DNA of 64,000 nt from positions 1,354,963 through 1,418,962 of the forward strand of contig CM028909.1 of the NCBI GenBank assembly GCA_016801845.1, read 5' to 3'. This DNA comes from Polydactylus sextarius. Taxonomy: Eukaryota > Chordata > Actinopteri > Polynemidae. A program made the translations under genes and the position numbers. Below are positions 35,767 through 47,496 of the stretch, piece by piece. Within the stretch, counting starts at the first letter, position 1. Each line of letters opens with the position of its first letter. Below the pieces are notes generated by a model, which worked only from the letters and a program-made list of their open reading frames with translations, ran no database searches and was not told the DNA's origin.

Positions 35767-36047
35767 GTAAGTTGTAACTGACAATAAGACTTTGATTATT
35801 TATTGCGACTATTTCATGTACTGTATTTATATGCTCAGCTTTCCTCTTATTTCTGTAATGTTTAACTTTTCCATTTTGAGAGATTCTGTTTTTTGAGAAC
35901 AGTTTTATCTTCATACCCTGTCTCTGGTTTATAAACAGTACAACTAGAACGTACAACTTAGTATGAACCGTGAGTAGCCAATCACGCCATGTGCATCGTT
36001 TGTTTTCTCTTTTTCTATATTTCTGAGTTTTTCTACATCTTCTCCAG

Positions 36048-36137
36048 TCACAAATATAGTCAGGAAATGGAAGGCCACAGGAACAGTCCTTGTGAAAGAA
36101 AGATGTGGTAGGCCAAGAAAAATATCTAAAGTCACAG
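36048..36137 (+). mobile_element. Tc1-type HTH fragment, exon-like
   Basis: Open, same 30 codons and same AG/GT flanks as at 14432. Confidence 0.65.
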
Positions 36138-36171
36138 GTGAAGGCAGCTTAGAATTGTAATTTGAGCGTTG

Positions 36172-36414
36172 ACCACATGGTGGCGTCATTGTATAGTATG
36201 TCGTCAAAAACGTGAAAAAAAACGTCATAGTACAGTATGAAACATCATAGTACAGTATGTTGTCAAAATGTGAAAAAACATCATAGTACAGTATGTCAAA
36301 ATGTGAAAAAAACATCATAGTACAGTATGCTGTCAAAAACGTCATAGTATGTTGTCAAAAAGTGGTCAAAAAGTCATTGTATAGTATGTCGTCAAAAACG
36401 TGAAAAAACCTCAT
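36172..36414. repeat. AT-rich minisatellite, expanded
   Basis: About six to seven units, several ending ACATCATAGTACAGTATG. Confidence 0.8.
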
Positions 36415-37227
36415 AGTAAATGAATTGAACTGATTTGTTCAGTATTGTCACTTAATGGCTTGTTTCTTTTCAAAAAGCCTCTGCCGCAGCTCTCATCGAG
36501 GCTGAGGACTTCTCTCTTCTTAAGCAAACAAATCATTATCTAAAAGTGATCAGGTTGTATGTGCCAAACTCGTCATCCTGGAAGAGGATTTTTGTCTAAA
36601 TTTGTTCATTTTAATAATAAATGGCACAAATTGACTAATTCTGGGCTCATAGAACCATGTGTCCTTGTTCACTCTTTTCTGAGCTCTAAATTCTGGGTGA
36701 GAAGAGAAAGAAACATTGGACAAAGAGAATTTAAAGGGAGCACACACTGGCATATATTATCACTGGATAAGTAAGGATATAGCGTTTTTACAGGATTTTA
36801 CAGCTTTTTTATTTTATAAAATTGGCTTACAGTATCACTATTACAGTGCCCTTAGTAACATTTTAATGCTCAAATGTGCTCTCATTAGAAGCTTTCATCA
36901 TTTCACTGACACTCAGCTTCCACTTGTCTGTTGCTGTTTCTCTCACTCCTAGCTCACTTCTCTGTCACAAGAGTAAAGAATCTTGGTTCTTGTGATTTGA
37001 CAGCCTACAACTACACACAGTTAATCTTTCTGTTGTGTGGGGGTTTAGGTTTTGTGCCCAAGTTAATGGCACTTGCTTTATGAAGTATTCTTTTGTATTT
37101 GTCTTGCATGTTTATTTTTTTATAAGCTTTGTAATATTCAGGATTTTGTTAAAGGTAACTATAACTGTGGTAACATTTATCACCATATAAAACTGAGCGC
37201 ATTCTTCTGCCTTATTTTGTTATTTAG
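36415..37227 (+). other. cassette spacer with ectopic patch at about 37088-37156
   Basis: Copy of 14731-15506 until about 37085. Then about 70 bases match the kinesin E9-E10 intron downstream of the pogo-like element (compare 18243-18306, TTTGTCTTGCATGTT and TAATATTCAGGATTTTG). At about 37157 the normal pre-E2 sequence (AACTATAACTGTGG) resumes. E1 is lost in the exchange. Confidence 0.7.
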
Positions 37228-37588
37228 TGATTCCTACCGGCAACACAGAAAGAATGAGAGCAAACCAGCACCGTTGCTGTCTCTTGTCCGTGAGGCCACA
37301 AAAGAAAATAATGAACCTGAGATGATGCCTCCTCCGTCCGCAGTCAGAGGTTTGTGCATCCAGTGGATCACATCCCATACATTAATGTCACAACTGCAAG
37401 TGTCTCTTGATCTGTTATCAAATTTGTTAGAAATTGCAATGATGTTAATGAGATGTAAGTTCATTAAGAATTAAAAAGTGATTATGATATTTTGGGAGAA
37501 AATCTGTGGCTCCTCAAGAATTAAACAAAGGCAACAAAAGGTGGTCATGCGTTATAAAGCCACCAAATGCAGACCAAGAAGGGGAAGG
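37228..37588 (+). pseudogene. kinesin-13 N-terminal pseudogene fragment K8 (E2-E4)
   Basis: E2 and E3 fused (37228-37455), E3 with the 21-base insertion, E4 37495-37588. Same sublineage as K5. It is open from TSFT-like codons through REATKENNEPEMMPPPSAV into E3, but nothing kinesin-like follows E4. Confidence 0.82.
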
Positions 37589-37591
37589 TGA

Positions 37592-37629
<38 letters not shown>

Positions 37630-37644
37630 ATTCCACTATTCATG

Positions 37645-38124
37645 CAGGGTGGCTGCAGGTCCTTAAGAGTCTTAAATACATTTTCCTAAGAAAAGGCCTT
37701 AAAAAGATGGTCTTAAATTCAATTTCCCTGAGGGAACCTCCAAAAGGGATCAATAAAGTTTTCTATATCTATCTTAAATTTCAATCCAAATGTCTTAAAT
37801 TTTTAATCTTCAAATTTTCAATCAATTATGGAGCAAATTTCTCCAGTCATCATTACAAGATTTTACACACTTATGGTTTTGAGGTTCTAAATGTTCTAAA
37901 TCTGCTTACCGGCCGCTAGAAACGCGCAGCAACACCTCACCTCTGGATTTCTTCCCACAGCTAGTCCATATTTTGTAACCTCAGCAACAGATGGGGTGGC
38001 ATAGACTTTGCCAATCATCCAATCATCATATGCACGCCACCATCAGCTTTAAATCTTTACATTTGGTCTTAAATTTTGAGATGGTATTAAAAAGTCTTAA
38101 ATTTAACTTCCTGTAGGCACCCTG
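37645..38124 (+). mobile_element. hAT-like MITE, full length (480 bp)
   Basis: Counterpart of 22522-23001 at a distance of 15123 bp, equal in length, with few differences. Confidence 0.6.
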
Positions 38125-38169
38125 ATTAATCTCAAACTCCTCTTTGTATGTCCTGTTCTCATTTTCTAG

Positions 38170-38270
38170 ATCAATGCTGACTACCTGAGAATCATGACGG
38201 CGCCCGAGAGACTGAAATAATAGCAGCTGGACAAGCACTCCACTAAACTTGTACAGATAAGGAACAAGGT
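38170..38270 (+). other. exon-like stretch, unknown
   Basis: Second copy of 23047-23148: INADYLRIMTAPERLK then stop codons and QLDKHSTKLVQIRNK in a shifted frame. Two bases (AC) are missing after the stop relative to the first copy. Confidence 0.35.
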
Positions 38271-39703
38271 TAACAAAAAAAAAAAGGCTTTAGATTAGGT
38301 TTGTACAGGGCAACTTGGTATGATGTTGACGTTATAATGAAGATGTTACTAAAAAATATTCAGGCGTATACAATTTAATATCAGCATTTTTGTGTATGTT
38401 GTCACAGTAATACTTAAAGGTGCACCATGCATACTCCCTATAATCTTGGAGTAAGTTTGAATTCAGAATGCCCGATAGGTGGCAAAATGTCTCTCATAAA
38501 AGCATAAACAAAATCTCAATAATAATAATAAGTGGATATTTGTTGTTGTGTTTTTGATGAAGACCGAGCGTGTTCATGTTGTAAATTTCATGTTACACTG
38601 GATGCACTGAGATTATTTGTTTTTGATATTTGTCATTGCACAAACAGTATTTCTTCCTGTGAGTGTAAACTGAATCAGATTATTTTTTTTTGTCATATAG
38701 TGAATGAGATATATTGAAATTTCTCTTAACAGTTTACAGTGTTGTTTATTTTGCAGACAATACTTTGTTCATGTGAGTATAAATTGCTGTAGTAGTCTTG
38801 TATTTATTTATTTTATAATTGAATATATTGTCTTTATTTTATTATTTTTTGTTTGATGCGTGCTGATCATGTTGATAAAATAGGCGTCTCAGAAACTCAT
38901 GTAGCAAATGTGATACAGTAGGCTGAAAAAGGTTAAAGCGAGGTGTTTTCAAACGTGATTGACTTTCATAAAACACATTTTAAATAAATACTTAAAGAGA
39001 AAAAAAAAGTGTGGTCTGGGTCATTCATCAAACATTTAAATTGTTTTTTTTTATGCGGGACAATTTGAAATATTGATTTGCATCAGTTTAAGTTTGAACT
39101 GAATGGATTCTAAATGTCAAGTCAATATCAAATCTTTCATGTGATCAATTACTTCAGTACTTTTTTTTCTGTGTATAATAGCAACCAATGGTTAATCTTT
39201 ATGCTACTTAAATCTGTGGCCTTGAACAAGATCGGGTAGACATTCGATCAGTCTAAACAGGAACTCATTGACTCGCATAGTAAACTTCATAACTAAGATG
39301 GATGGATGGATCAGCCTTATGGTAGGAGTCTTCACCATGACAGTTGGATGAAACAGACAGAGATGTCAGCACACTTGTGGTATTAATTTAAAGCTATTGT
39401 CCCATTTAATTAGCGGTAATATTGACCCTTGAATTGCACTGTGATGTAGATTAAAGTTTATTCATATAGATCGTACAGTGTGAAATGTGTGATGATTTTT
39501 ATTTGTTTTTTAAACATCTAGACATACTGAGTCAAACATTCCACAAAGTTTGAGGTGATGCTATTCTTTTGTCCAAACTAGAAAAGCGTTTTTCACAATT
39601 ACTGACATTTGTATTGTGTTATGTGTACTAATAATTATTGTGTGTGTTGCTCTCAATTACACAAGCTTGCGTGCATCAAGACAGAAAGAACACACTCCAT
39701 GAG

Positions 39704-39726
39704 TTGTGTGTGTGTGTGTGCGTGCG
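39704..39726. repeat. (TG)n microsatellite
   Basis: Counterpart of 24573-24595, shorter and interrupted by CG pairs. Confidence 0.85.
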
Positions 39727-40385
39727 GTTTTTTTTTTTGGGCAAACCTAGACAACCAGGTTAAACTGGACTAAACTAAACTAAATTGACTCTGCACAGAG
39801 GTCAGACTTGTTGACTGAAGTTTTTCCACAGATCAGTTTCCATATGTATCCACTAGGTGTCAGCAGACATCAGTAAAATTCTCAGACTAAGGGTTATACA
39901 ATATGGTGCCTTGTTGGTGAGTTGGCCAAACCCTGTATACTAAGGGCTCTCAGTTAACGGCCCTTGAAGTGAAAGATATTGGGGCGCCCCTCTGTGTTCA
40001 TTTTGCTATCCTGCAATTAAGGTGTAATGAACTTTGACTTCTGAAGGTGTCGGAGGTCAACATGCACTGCCGTAAAACCACACACCATTTTAGATGCGAA
40101 TGTGGACTCGAATATTACCTGAAGGAAACTCTAAAACTGCAACTCTTAGTGATCAAAGACCAATACGATTAATATGTCCTTGCTATCATTATGTACAGGA
40201 TTTTCTGCCAGCGTAATCAAATTTTGATTCAGGTTTTTTAATGAGTAACATTAGCCGCCGGAAGCTATCAGAACAAATATCAAGTGGTCTACTCAGACAG
40301 GAGGACGACATGATCAATCTCAACAACAGTGGTAGGCGATTTAATTTATTGCAATAAGATACATCATGTTTGTGCATGATCAATC

Positions 40386-40418
40386 ATCTCTGGCACATCT
40401 GCGTGATGTGCCAGAGAT
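40386..40418. repeat. perfect 14-bp inverted repeat with 5-nt loop
   Basis: Same arms and loop as at 25251-25283. Confidence 0.85.
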
Positions 40419-40714
40419 CAAGAAGAACAAATAGAACAAACAAAACAAAATTTTTTTTTAACACGTTTAGTCGCACCAATTAGCTAATACTTGTTCATAT
40501 AAGATAGCCATAGCCATGTACCATATGATGCAATATAGAAATTTAAATTTAAGTTGTGGTCTCCTTACATTTCAAAATTATACAAACATAATTATAGATG
40601 TATTTATTTCTTGTAAAGAGGGAATCTATTTGTCTCATTCTTTTCCCCATTTATTAAGAGGGAGTAATTGAGACAGTGGTTTGATGATCATTCAATCGCT
40701 GTCCCTCTCCTCAG

Positions 40715-40925
40715 TGCTCCAGCTGCAGGTTTATTCACCACTTTTAATCTTAGCTGCAGTTCCAGCAGATCCTGCTGACTCGAGCTCCACAAAGAAGAAG
40801 TCTTTGTTAAACACAGGGCTGCAGCAGTTCCACACGAATTGTCACTGTGAAAAGGGATGAGAAGGTGTTGTTGGAGAATGTGGTGCTCTCAGTAGAAAGA
40901 CACACTTTACCTGGAACCTGCAGAG
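40715..40925 (+). other. candidate exon, unknown, frameshifted copy
   Basis: Copy of 25579-25788 with one extra G (CACACGAATTG for CACACAATTG), which ends the open frame midway. Splice-like borders are kept. Confidence 0.3.
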
Positions 40926-41936
40926 GTAGGATGTGTTGGCGCTGAAGTCCCTCCTGGCCGCGCAGAACATCCAGTGGAAAGACAACAGGTGGGGTGAGTT
41001 TTCCTCTAAGCTACTGGGAGAGGTTGTTAATTTTATAAACCGTCCACGTCAGGCGGTTGGTGTCCCACGTCAGGCGGCTGGACACAAGGTAGGAAGCAAG
41101 GATTGCTTATCAGCCAAGTGGATAAAAGCCGTGTCCTTTCTTATCTGTAAAGAGAAGGTTTTTAAGGTTGAATCGTATTGCTCAGATAATGAAGCCTGAA
41201 AGTAATATAGTTTACAAGTCAAGGAGTTTTAAACAGAACTGAAGCCTTCACACACTCAACGTTCAATGTCACATTAGGGTCCCAATTTCATACAAACTGG
41301 TGTGTTTCTGTTCTCCAATGATAGATGGAAACAGCAACTGATATATTTAAGCCCAAGAAATCACAAATACTATAATAAAGAAATCACAAATTACTAATAA
41401 TTAGTTTTCCTGCTCCAAACCACGTAGATAAGAAAACAAAATTTAAAAGAAATAATGGGTTTGGGGGGTGTGTTGTGTGCACATGGGTGGTTGGGTGGGG
41501 TGGTATGACTGTTGTGGGGGCTTTTTCATTGCATATGTAAAGCACTTTGTGCTATAGATAGTGTATGAAAAGTGCTATATAAATAAAAACTGATTGATTG
41601 AGTGGTTTTTGCCTTAACCCTTTCGTGATCCGGACTGCCAGAGCCTGACCAGATGACTCCCTTTAACACGACAAGCTTCACTAAATCTACTGGAAATTAA
41701 GCAGGTCTGTAGGACTTCCGCCAACAAAGCGATTTCTGACTGCCCCTTGTATTTTGTCCAGTGATACTTAGCAATTCACAACTAACCTCTAAATTCTGTG
41801 ATGAAACTGACAGTAGTTGTTTGATGTGAAGCACCAACTGGATGGTCTCATTTGATTCCCTGCATCATACCTGTATTTAAAAAAAAAAAAAAAAAAAAAA
41901 ATTAGTTTGTCAAGTGTTCATATATTTTTTTTTTTG
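40926..41936. other. spacer without gene; LINE-2-like tail at 41538-41603
   Basis: Copy of 25789-26810, including the AAAGCACTTTG...AAGTGCTATATAAAT tail and the A-run before the GC-rich array. Confidence 0.55.
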
Positions 41937-43472
41937 CGGAGCCTGGACCCTGTGGAGCCACGTCCGTCCAGGATGCCCAGGATGCCCCGGCGGGGGCGGG
42001 GCTCCACAGAGGGACAAGCGGAACCCTTGGAGCCTGGACCCTGTGGAGCCACGTCCGTCCAGGATGCCCACCCGGCGAGGCGGCGGGGCTCCACAGAGGG
42101 ACAGGACAGGCGAACCCATGAGCCTGGACCCTGTGGAGCCACGTCCGTCCAGGATGCCCCCGGCGAGGCGGGGGCTCCACAGAGGGACAGGCGGAGCTTG
42201 GAGCCTGGACCCTGTGGAGCCACGTCCGTCCAGGATGCCCACCGCGGCGGGGCTCCACAGGGGCTCCACAGAGGGACAGGCGGAGCTGCTGGAGCCTGGA
42301 CCCTGTGGAGCCACCCGTCCGTCCAGGATGCCCACCGGCGCGGGGGGGGGCTCCACAGAGGGACAGGCGAGGCATGAGCCTGGACCCTGTGGAGCCACGT
42401 CCGTCCAGGATGCCCACCGGCGCGGGGGGGCTCCACAGAGGGACAGGCGGAGCCGCGGAGCCTGGACCCTGTGGAGCCACGTCCGTCCAGGATGCCCACC
42501 GGCGGCGGCGGGGGGCTCCACAGAGGGACAGGCGGAGCAGCATGAGCCTGGACCCTGTGGAGCCACGTCCGTCCAGGATGCCCACCGGCGCGGGGGGGGG
42601 CTCCACAGAGGGACAGGCGGAGCATGAGCCTGGACCCTGTGGAGCCACGTCCGTCCAGGATGCCCACCGGCGGCGGGGGGCTCCACAGAGGGACAGGCGG
42701 AGCCGCATGAGCCTGGACCCTGTGGAGCCACGTCCGTCCAGGATGCCCCGGCGGGGGGCGGGGCTCCACAGAGGGACAGGCGGAGCATGAGCCTGGACCC
42801 TGTGGAGCCACGTCCGTCCAGGATGCCCCCCGGCGGCGGCGGGGCTCCACAGAGGGACAGGCGAGCAGCTGGAGCCTGGACCCTGTGGAGCCACGTCCGT
42901 CCAGGATGCCCCCACGGCGGCGGGGCTCCACAGAGGGACAGGCGGAGCCCATGAGAGCCTGGACCCTGTGGAGCCCGTCCGTCCAGGATGCCCACCGGCG
43001 GGGGCGGGGGCTCCACAGAGGGACAAGCGGAGCAGCGGAGCCTGGACCCTGTGGAGCCACGTCCGTCCAGGATGCCCACCGGCGGCGGGCGGGGGCTCCC
43101 ACAGAGGGACAAGCGAGCAGCGGAGCCTGGACCCTGTGGAGCCACGTCCGTCCAGGATGCCCACCGGCGAGGCGGGGCTCCACAGAGGGACAGGCGGAGC
43201 AGCGAGCCTGGACCCTGTGGAGCCACGTCCGTCCAGGATGCCCACCGGCGGCGGGGCTCCACAGAGGGACAGGCGAGCATGAGCCTGGACCCTGTGGAGC
43301 CACGTCCGTCCAGGATGCCCACCGGGCGGGGGGGGGCTCCACAGAGGGACAGGCGGGCAGCGGAGCCTGGACCCTGTGGAGCCACGTCCGTCCAGGATGC
43401 CCACCGGCGGCGGGGGGGGGGCTCCACAGAGGGACAGGCGGAGCAGCGGAGCCTGGACCCTGTGGAGCCACG
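41937..43472. repeat. GC-rich minisatellite, 19 units of about 78-99 bp
   Basis: Same unit as at 26811. Unit starts (CCTGGACCC) at about 41942, 42034, 42123, 42203, 42295, 42379, 42460, 42547, 42629, 42711, 42793, 42875, 42958, 43040, 43127, 43207, 43283, 43366 and 43451. Seven units longer than the first array, and most units have GGACAGGCGGAGC where the first array mostly has GGACAAGCG. All minus frames are open for up to 555 codons, running on into kinesin E10. The right border lies inside E10. Confidence 0.95.
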
Positions 43473-44281
43473 CCTAACTCGACCACAGGAGGTATAGTAG
43501 CCTGGATCTCTCTGCTTACGTCAGCTTCTTTGAGATTTACAATGGGAAGGTAATAAAAACCTTCCTCTGTTAACTCTATGGACATGTTTGTTTAGAATAT
43601 TTATCTGACAAATTTGCGTTTTTACATTATTCTTGACATGAAAACTACTTTTTGGACAGGTGTATGACCTGCTGAACAAAAAGGCCAAGCTCCGTGCTCT
43701 GGAGAATGACAGCTCTGCAGGTGCAGGTAGTCGGCCTTGAGGAGGTCCACGTGTTCACGGTCCGGAGGAAGTCATCAATACGATACACATGGGCAGTGCA
43801 CTCAGGTACCATTGTGACAGGAACGTGTTTGTGTGTTGCAATTTCACAGCAGAGACTTTGTCGAACTGTTGAGTAAAGGAGCACTAAAAGTTGGTTGAAG
43901 TCTTTAACATGGCAGTTAAAAATGAAAACTTTAAACTACTATTGTTTCATTTCAAACACATATGTGTAACATAAATGTGTCTTTCCTTCTCTTGTGTTTT
44001 TCCAAAACATCAGGCCAAACCTCAGCAAACACCAACTTGTCCCGCTCTTACGCAATCCTCCAAATTGTTCTGTGATGCAATAATCGCGCTGCCTCGCTAC
44101 ACGGCCAATTTTCATTGGTTGATTTGGCTGGCAACGACCTCAGCACTTTGGTGGAGACTGTGGAGATCAATGGCAGCCTCCTGGCTCTCAAGGTATATTG
44201 AGGCTAACGTGGACACCTTCCACCACAGCAGTAACGCTGGCTAGATGCAGATGAAAGGCAGATAAAGAAAAAGATTGAAAG
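43473..44281 (+). pseudogene. kinesin-13 pseudogene fragment K9 (E10-E13)
   Basis: Starts inside E10 (CCTAACTCGACC; one T fewer than K4) at the array edge. E10 43473-43549, E11 43660-43805, E12 about 44007-44192 with the mutated acceptor (TCCAAAAC) and DLAGND, E13 44229-44281. Closest to K6. Cut by the gap about 120 bp further on. Confidence 0.85.
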
Positions 44282-44402
44282 GTAATATCAGTATAGACCT
44301 ATTTCTTTCAGCCAGTTGATAATACATTTTCATGGTTTATCATCATGAGAGCGCAGGTGTTGCAGACAGAATGTGTTCAGATGATTTTCCGTGGCAGTGA
44401 AA

Positions 44403-44902
44403 NNNNNNNNNNNNNNNNNNNNNNNNNNNNNNNNNNNNNNNNNNNNNNNNNNNNNNNNNNNNNNNNNNNNNNNNNNNNNNNNNNNNNNNNNNNNNNNNNN
44501 NNNNNNNNNNNNNNNNNNNNNNNNNNNNNNNNNNNNNNNNNNNNNNNNNNNNNNNNNNNNNNNNNNNNNNNNNNNNNNNNNNNNNNNNNNNNNNNNNNNN
44601 NNNNNNNNNNNNNNNNNNNNNNNNNNNNNNNNNNNNNNNNNNNNNNNNNNNNNNNNNNNNNNNNNNNNNNNNNNNNNNNNNNNNNNNNNNNNNNNNNNNN
44701 NNNNNNNNNNNNNNNNNNNNNNNNNNNNNNNNNNNNNNNNNNNNNNNNNNNNNNNNNNNNNNNNNNNNNNNNNNNNNNNNNNNNNNNNNNNNNNNNNNNN
44801 NNNNNNNNNNNNNNNNNNNNNNNNNNNNNNNNNNNNNNNNNNNNNNNNNNNNNNNNNNNNNNNNNNNNNNNNNNNNNNNNNNNNNNNNNNNNNNNNNNNN
44901 NN
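44403..44902. other. assembly gap, exactly 500 N, at orientation switch
   Basis: Plus-oriented cassette sequence lies on the left and minus-oriented on the right. True size and even adjacency are unknown. Confidence 0.98.
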
Positions 44903-44904
44903 CC

Positions 44905-44975
44905 AGCTGCTGTATTATTTCAGTCTCTCGGGCGCCGTCATGATTCTCAGGTAGTCAGCATTGATCTAGAAAATG
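44905..44975 (-). other. exon-like stretch, unknown, third copy
   Basis: Reverse-strand copy of 38170-38270, truncated by the gap. Confidence 0.35.
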
Positions 44976-45010
44976 AGAACAGGACATACAAAGAGGAGTT
45001 TGAGATTAAT

Positions 45011-45404
45011 CAGGGTGCCTACAGGAAGTTAAATTTAAGACTTTTAATACCATCTCAAAATTTAAGACCAAATGTAAAGATTTAAAGCTGATGGTGGCGT
45101 GCATATGATGATTGGATGATTGGCAAAGTCTATGCCACCCCATCTGTTGCTGAGGTTACAAAATATGGACTAGCTGTGGGAAGAAATCCAGAGGTGAGGT
45201 GTTGCTGTGCGTTTCTAGCGGCCGGTAAGCAGATTTAGAACATTTAGAACCTCAAGTGTGTAAAATCTTGTAATGATGACTGGAGAAATTTGCTCCATAA
45301 TTGATTGAAAATTTGAAGATTAAAAATTTAAGACATTTGGATTGAAATTTAAGATAGATATAGAAAACTTTATTGATCCCTTTCGGAGGTTCCTCAGGGA
45401 AATG
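45011..45404 (-). mobile_element. hAT-like MITE, truncated
   Basis: Starts CAGGGTGCCTACAGG and matches 38124 downward; it breaks off at about 45404, where CTCAGGGA joins kinesin sequence next to E4. Confidence 0.6.
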
Positions 45405-45417
45405 AAATAAAAATCCT

Positions 45418-46110
45418 CAAGGCCCCTTCTTAGTCTGCATTTCAGGTGGTTTTATAACACAAGGCAGCCTTTTGTTGCCTTTTGGTTAATTCTTGAGGAG
45501 CCACAGATTTTCTCCCTGAAATGCAAAAGATCTTAATCACTTTTTAATTCTTAATGAACTCACATCTCATTGACAGCATTGTAATTTCTAACAAATTTAA
45601 TTGCAGTTGTGACATTAATGTATGGGATGTGATCCACTGGATGCACACTTTTTTTTTTTTATTATTTATTTATTTACATCTGTCACTGACCTTTGATTAT
45701 GGACGGAGGAGGCATCCTCTCAGGTTCATCATTTTTTTTGTGGCCTCACGGACAAGAGACAGCGACGGTGCTGGTTTGCTCTCATTCTTTCTGTGTTGCC
45801 GGTAGGAATCACTAAATAATAAAATAAGGCAGAAGAATGCGCTCAGTTTTATACAGTGATAAATGTTACCACAGTTATAGTTACCACAGTTAAAGTTACT
45901 ATGGGACTGATAACAGCAATACCTAAATTTAGCATATAAATATGTGGCTTATATTTTCCAAAGGAAAGGTCTAAATTATAAATCTATTCTTTTTGGTAGA
46001 AATGACCAACCAGAATCCATAAGGGCTGATGATGAGGGGAGACCAGGAAGGTCCATCTCTGGGCTTCCCTTTGAAGACTCAATAGTTGGAACGCGTGCTG
46101 AAACATCAGT
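45418..46110 (-). pseudogene. kinesin-13 N-terminal pseudogene fragment K10 (E1-E4)
   Basis: E1 about 46110-46013, E2 45812-45689, E3 45646-45561, E4 45516-45418. E3 lacks the 21-base insertion and E2/E3 have the AT-rich separator, so although it adjoins the hAT-like element as K5 and K8 do, its sequence belongs to the K4/K7 type. It looks like a recombinant of the two lineages. Confidence 0.82.
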
Positions 46111-46895
46111 TGGGACCTGGAACAAACACGTCGGTCTGGCCTGAGACAGACTACTGGAAACTCAAAAGACGACAAAGCATCTAAGTAAAACGGGTGCAAT
46201 GTGAGCATCATCATAAAGCAAGTGCCATTAAGTTTTCTAACTTTGGGCACAAAACCTAAACCCCCACACAACAGAAAGATTAACTGTGTGTAGTTGTAGG
46301 CTGTCAAATCACAAGAACCAAGATTCTTTACTCTTGTGACAGAGAAGTGAGCTAGGAGTGAGAGAAACAGCAACAGACAAGTGGAAGCTGAGTGTCAGTG
46401 AAATGATGAAAGCTTCTAATGAGAGCACATTTGAGCATTAAAATGTTACTAAGGGCACTGTAATAGTGATACTGTAAGCCAATTTTATAAAATAAAAAAG
46501 CTGTAAAATCCTGTAAAAATGCTATATCCTTACTTATCCAGTGATAATATATGCCAGTGTGTGCTCCCTTTAAATTCTCTTTGTCCAATGTTTCTTTCTC
46601 TTCTCACCCAGAGCTCAGAAAAGAGTGAACAAGGACACATGGTTCTATGAGCCCAGAATTAGTCAATTTGTGCCATTTATTATTAAAATGAACAAATTTA
46701 GACAAAAATCCTCTTCCAGGATGACGAGTTTGGCACATACAACCTGATCACTTTTAGATAATGATTTGTTTGCTTAAGAAGAGAGAAGTCCTCAGCCTCG
46801 ATGAGAGCTGCGGCAGAGGCTTTTTGAAAAGAAACAAGCCATTAAGTGACAATACTGAATGTGGTAATCGGAGAGACAAATCAGTTCAATTCATT
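46111..46895 (-). other. cassette spacer
   Basis: Reverse copy of the 14731-15506 spacer; the exon-like stretch lies at about 46825-46750. A short deletion removes AATTTAG before GAGCTCAG near 46612. Confidence 0.35.
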
Positions 46896-47093
46896 TACTA
46901 TGAGGTTTTTTCACGTTTTTGACGACATACTATACAATGACTTTTTGACCACTTTTTGACAACATACTATGACGTTTTTTGACAGCATACTGTACTATGA
47001 TGTTTTTTTCACATTTTTGACAACATACTGTACTATGACGTTTTTTTTCACGTTTTTGACGACATACTATACAATGACTCCACCATGTGGTCA
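46896..47093. repeat. AT-rich minisatellite
   Basis: About five units, reverse orientation. Confidence 0.8.
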
Positions 47094-47125
47094 ACGCTCA
47101 AATTACAATTCTAAGCTGCCTTCAC

Positions 47126-47215
47126 CTGTGACTTTAGATATTTTTCTTGGCCTACCACATCTTTCTTTCACAAGGACTGTTCCTGTGGCCTTCCATTTCC
47201 TGACTATATTTGTGA
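47126..47215 (-). mobile_element. Tc1-type HTH fragment, exon-like
   Basis: Open in the same 30 codons on the minus strand. Confidence 0.65.
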
Positions 47216-47496
47216 CTGGAGAAGATGTAGAAAAACTCAGAAATATAGAAAAAGAGAAAACAAACGATGCACATGGCGTGATTGGCTACTCACGGTTCAT
47301 ACTAAGTTGTACGTTCTAGTTGTACTGTTTATAAACCAGAGACAGGGTATGAAGATAAAACTGTTCTCAAAAAACAGAATCTCTCAAAATGGAAAAGTTA
47401 AACATTACAGAAATAAGAGGAAAGCTGAGCATATAAATACAGTACATGAAATAGTCGCAATAAATAATCAAAGTCTTATTGTCAGTTACAACTTAC

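Larger units (their letters stand above)
38271..40714. other. spacer without recognisable gene
   Basis: Second copy of 23149-25578 with very few differences; the clearest is GCGTGCATCAAGACAG for GCGTGTGCACAG near 39670. Confidence 0.6.

Noticed and set aside
26811..43472. CRISPR-like regularity of the GC-rich arrays
   Set aside because: Unit and 'spacer' are not distinct, lengths vary, and the genome is vertebrate; this is a minisatellite.
41902..43585. Antisense open frames of 500-555 codons over the second GC-rich array
   Set aside because: Same cause as above; frames run through repeat units and into kinesin E10 on the wrong strand.
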